A stretch of DNA of 7,190 bases from Candidatus Latescibacterota bacterium (GTDB taxonomy: Bacteria > Eisenbacteria > RBG-16-71-46 > SZUA-252), in NCBI GenBank assembly GCA_016207265.1, contig JACQPZ010000168.1, positions 1-7,190 on the forward strand, written 5' to 3'. This document shows, piece by piece, positions 6,224-7,190 of the stretch. The first letter of the stretch is position 1; each line of letters begins with the position of its first letter. The position numbers were made by a program, and so were the translations under genes. The notes beneath the pieces were generated by a model. That model did not search any database, was not told the origin of the DNA, and was given only the letters and a program-made list of their open reading frames with translations.

Positions 6224-7005
6224 GGACGCTCGGGACGCTCGGGATCCCGGGGCACGCGGTCCCCGGCGCGCGTGCCGCGCGCGGGGGCCGGTGCGCGCCG
6301 GAGCGGACCGCCGCGCAGGTAGTCAGCGCCTATCGTCCCGATGATCTTCGCGCCGGCCCGGAGCGAGCCCAGCACCGTCCCCGAGATCTTCGACCGTCCC
6401 ACGCGCCTCCGATACCGGACCGGGACCTCGTCGTGGCGGAGCCCGTGCCGTGCGGCCTTGACCTGCATCTCCACGGTCCATCCGAAATCGCGGTCCTTCA
6501 TCCCGAGACGCTTAAGCGCATCGAAGCGGATGGCCCGAAACGGGCCCAGGTCCGTGTACCGCACGCGGTAGAGCACGCGGAGGAGCCGGGTCGCGAGCCA
6601 GTTACCGAACCGGGCGTGCGGCGTCATAGCACCCCGCTCCCGCCGCCCCGTGACGCGCGAGCCGATCACGAGGTCCGCCCGCCCCTCGAGGATGGGCCGG
6701 ATCAGCTCGGGAGCCTCGGAGGGGTCGTCGCTCAGATCCGCGTCCAGGAAGAGCACGACGTCGGGGGGGTCGGCGTCGAGCGCCTCGATCCCCTTCAGGC
6801 AGGCGGCGCCGTATCCGCGGCGCGGCTCGCGCACGACAGTCGCGCCGTGCGCGCTCGCCACGTCGGCCGTCGCGTCGGCGGAGCCGTTGTCCACGACGAC
6901 GACCCGGCGCAGGAGGCCGCGGGGCAGCGCGTCGAGCACGAGCCCGACGGAGGAGGCTTCGTCGAGCGCCGGGATGATCGCGTCGATCCGGGCGGGCGGG
7001 CTCAC
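6220..7005 (-). CDS. Family 2 glycosyltransferase, dolichyl-phosphate-mannose synthase-like
   Basis: The 261-residue product has a GT-A fold signature. The N-terminal nucleotide-binding strand reads IIPALDEA (10-17), then VVDNGSADAT (37-46), and a DAD metal-binding motif at 88-90. Typical DPM1/DPG-synthase features follow: GSR at 115-117, TDLGPFRAIR (151-160), FGWTVEMQ (174-181) and RVGRSKI (201-207). Such enzymes transfer a sugar from a nucleotide donor, often to a polyprenyl phosphate at the inner face of the membrane. No membrane helix is evident, so it is probably peripheral. The last 30 residues are Arg/Pro-rich and low in complexity. I chose the GTG at 7003-7005, which overlaps the dikinase stop as GTGA and lies eight codons before the first beta strand. 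An upstream in-frame GTG (7066-7068) would add 21 Pro/Arg-rich residues lying over the dikinase gene. Donor and acceptor are unknown. Confidence 0.88.
   Translation of the reverse strand: MSPPARIDAIIPALDEASSVGLVLDALPRGLLRRVVVVDNGSADATADVASAHGATVVREPRRGYGAACLKGIEALDADPPDVVLFLDADLSDDPSEAPELIRPILEGRADLVIGSRVTGRRERGAMTPHARFGNWLATRLLRVLYRVRYTDLGPFRAIRFDALKRLGMKDRDFGWTVEMQVKAARHGLRHDEVPVRYRRRVGRSKISGTVLGSLRAGAKIIGTIGADYLRGGPLRRAPAPARGTRAGDRVPRDPERPERP
6224..6241. repeat. Two tandem 9-base units at the 3' end of the glycosyltransferase gene
   Basis: GGACGCTCG occurs twice in a row, followed by a decayed third unit (GGATCCCGG, 6242-6250). On the coding strand they encode the tail D-P-E-R-P-E-R-P just before the stop. 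The repeat is in frame, so a change in copy number would alter the tail by three residues without disturbing the overlap with the cytochrome start. Confidence 0.6.
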
Positions 7006-7190
7006 GCCCGCTTCAGCGCGGCCCGGGCCGCGGCGAGGCGGGCCAGGGGAACGCGGAAGGGGCTGCACGATACGTAATCGAGCCCCACCTCCACGAAGAG
7101 CGCGATCGACGTCGGGTCGCCGCCCTGCTCGCCGCAGACGCCCACCAAGAGCCCCGGCTTACCCTTCCGTCCCGCGAACGTGGCGCGCCG
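7002..7190 (-). CDS. ppdK: Pyruvate phosphate dikinase, C-terminal end (5' part outside the window)
   Basis: The last 62 residues are present. They contain GVCGEQGGDPTS (17-28 of the fragment) and GLDYVSCSPFRVPLARLAAA (36-55). These are the hallmark of the PEP/pyruvate-binding domain of pyruvate phosphate dikinase, which interconverts pyruvate, ATP and phosphate with PEP, AMP and pyrophosphate in the cytosol. The Cys of the CGE-x-GGDP motif is the catalytic acid/base in characterised dikinases. The 'DYVSCSPFRVP' form distinguishes it from PEP synthase. Its TGA overlaps the GTG start of the glycosyltransferase by four bases, which makes it the upstream member of the operon seen here. The protein is normally about 870-900 residues, so about 93% lies outside. 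Confidence 0.95.
   Translation of the reverse strand, partial: RRATFAGRKGKPGLLVGVCGEQGGDPTSIALFVEVGLDYVSCSPFRVPLARLAAARAALKRA

Noticed and set aside
7006..7068. Longer glycosyltransferase start at GTG 7066-7068
   Set aside because: It would add 21 Pro/Arg/Gly-rich residues inside the dikinase gene. The GTG overlapping the dikinase stop as GTGA fits the family's N-terminus.

Overview
The window comes from a very GC-rich bacterial genome with strong G/C bias at third codon positions. Every gene I can support is on the minus strand, so the window reads from base 7190 down to base 1. The lineage cannot be fixed from the sequence. High GC, secreted Ig-like repeat proteins and multihaem cytochromes would fit an uncultured group such as Candidatus Eisenbacteria or Gemmatimonadota, but this is only a guess from style.

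Region 1 (7190-4059) looks like the 3' part of one tightly packed operon. It holds the C-terminal end of pyruvate phosphate dikinase, a family 2 (dolichyl-phosphate-mannose-synthase-like) glycosyltransferase, a secreted pentahaem c-type cytochrome of the c554 kind with a C-terminal beta-rich domain, and a CDP-alcohol phosphatidyltransferase with an unusual N-terminal extension. The junctions are GTGA (4-base overlap), TTGA (4-base overlap) and a stop and start only two bases apart. Co-transcription and translational coupling are therefore likely, although the products do not belong to one textbook pathway.

Region 2 (4058-3782) is a 277-base gap with no convincing gene. It holds a 20-base near-identical direct repeat at exactly 50-base spacing and a 15-base dyad. 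Both lie upstream of the next gene and are reasonable candidates for regulatory sites.

Region 3 (3781-1) is one minus-strand reading frame, open for 1260 codons and running off the window. It encodes a signal peptide, an N-terminal beta-rich domain and at least ten Ig-like (Big-1/invasin-type) modules, each marked by an Asp-x-(Phe/Tyr)-Gly-Asn turn motif about every 100 residues. It is a large surface or secreted protein, possibly an adhesin or structural stalk. By hand translation it contains one lysine and one cysteine in 1260 residues. The very long plus-strand frame opposite it (671-3820) is an artefact of the biased codons.

No tRNA, rRNA, CRISPR array, insertion sequence or phage gene was seen. 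The most novel items are the extended phosphatidyltransferase, the cytochrome's domain architecture and operon company, and the paired repeats upstream of the Ig-array gene.
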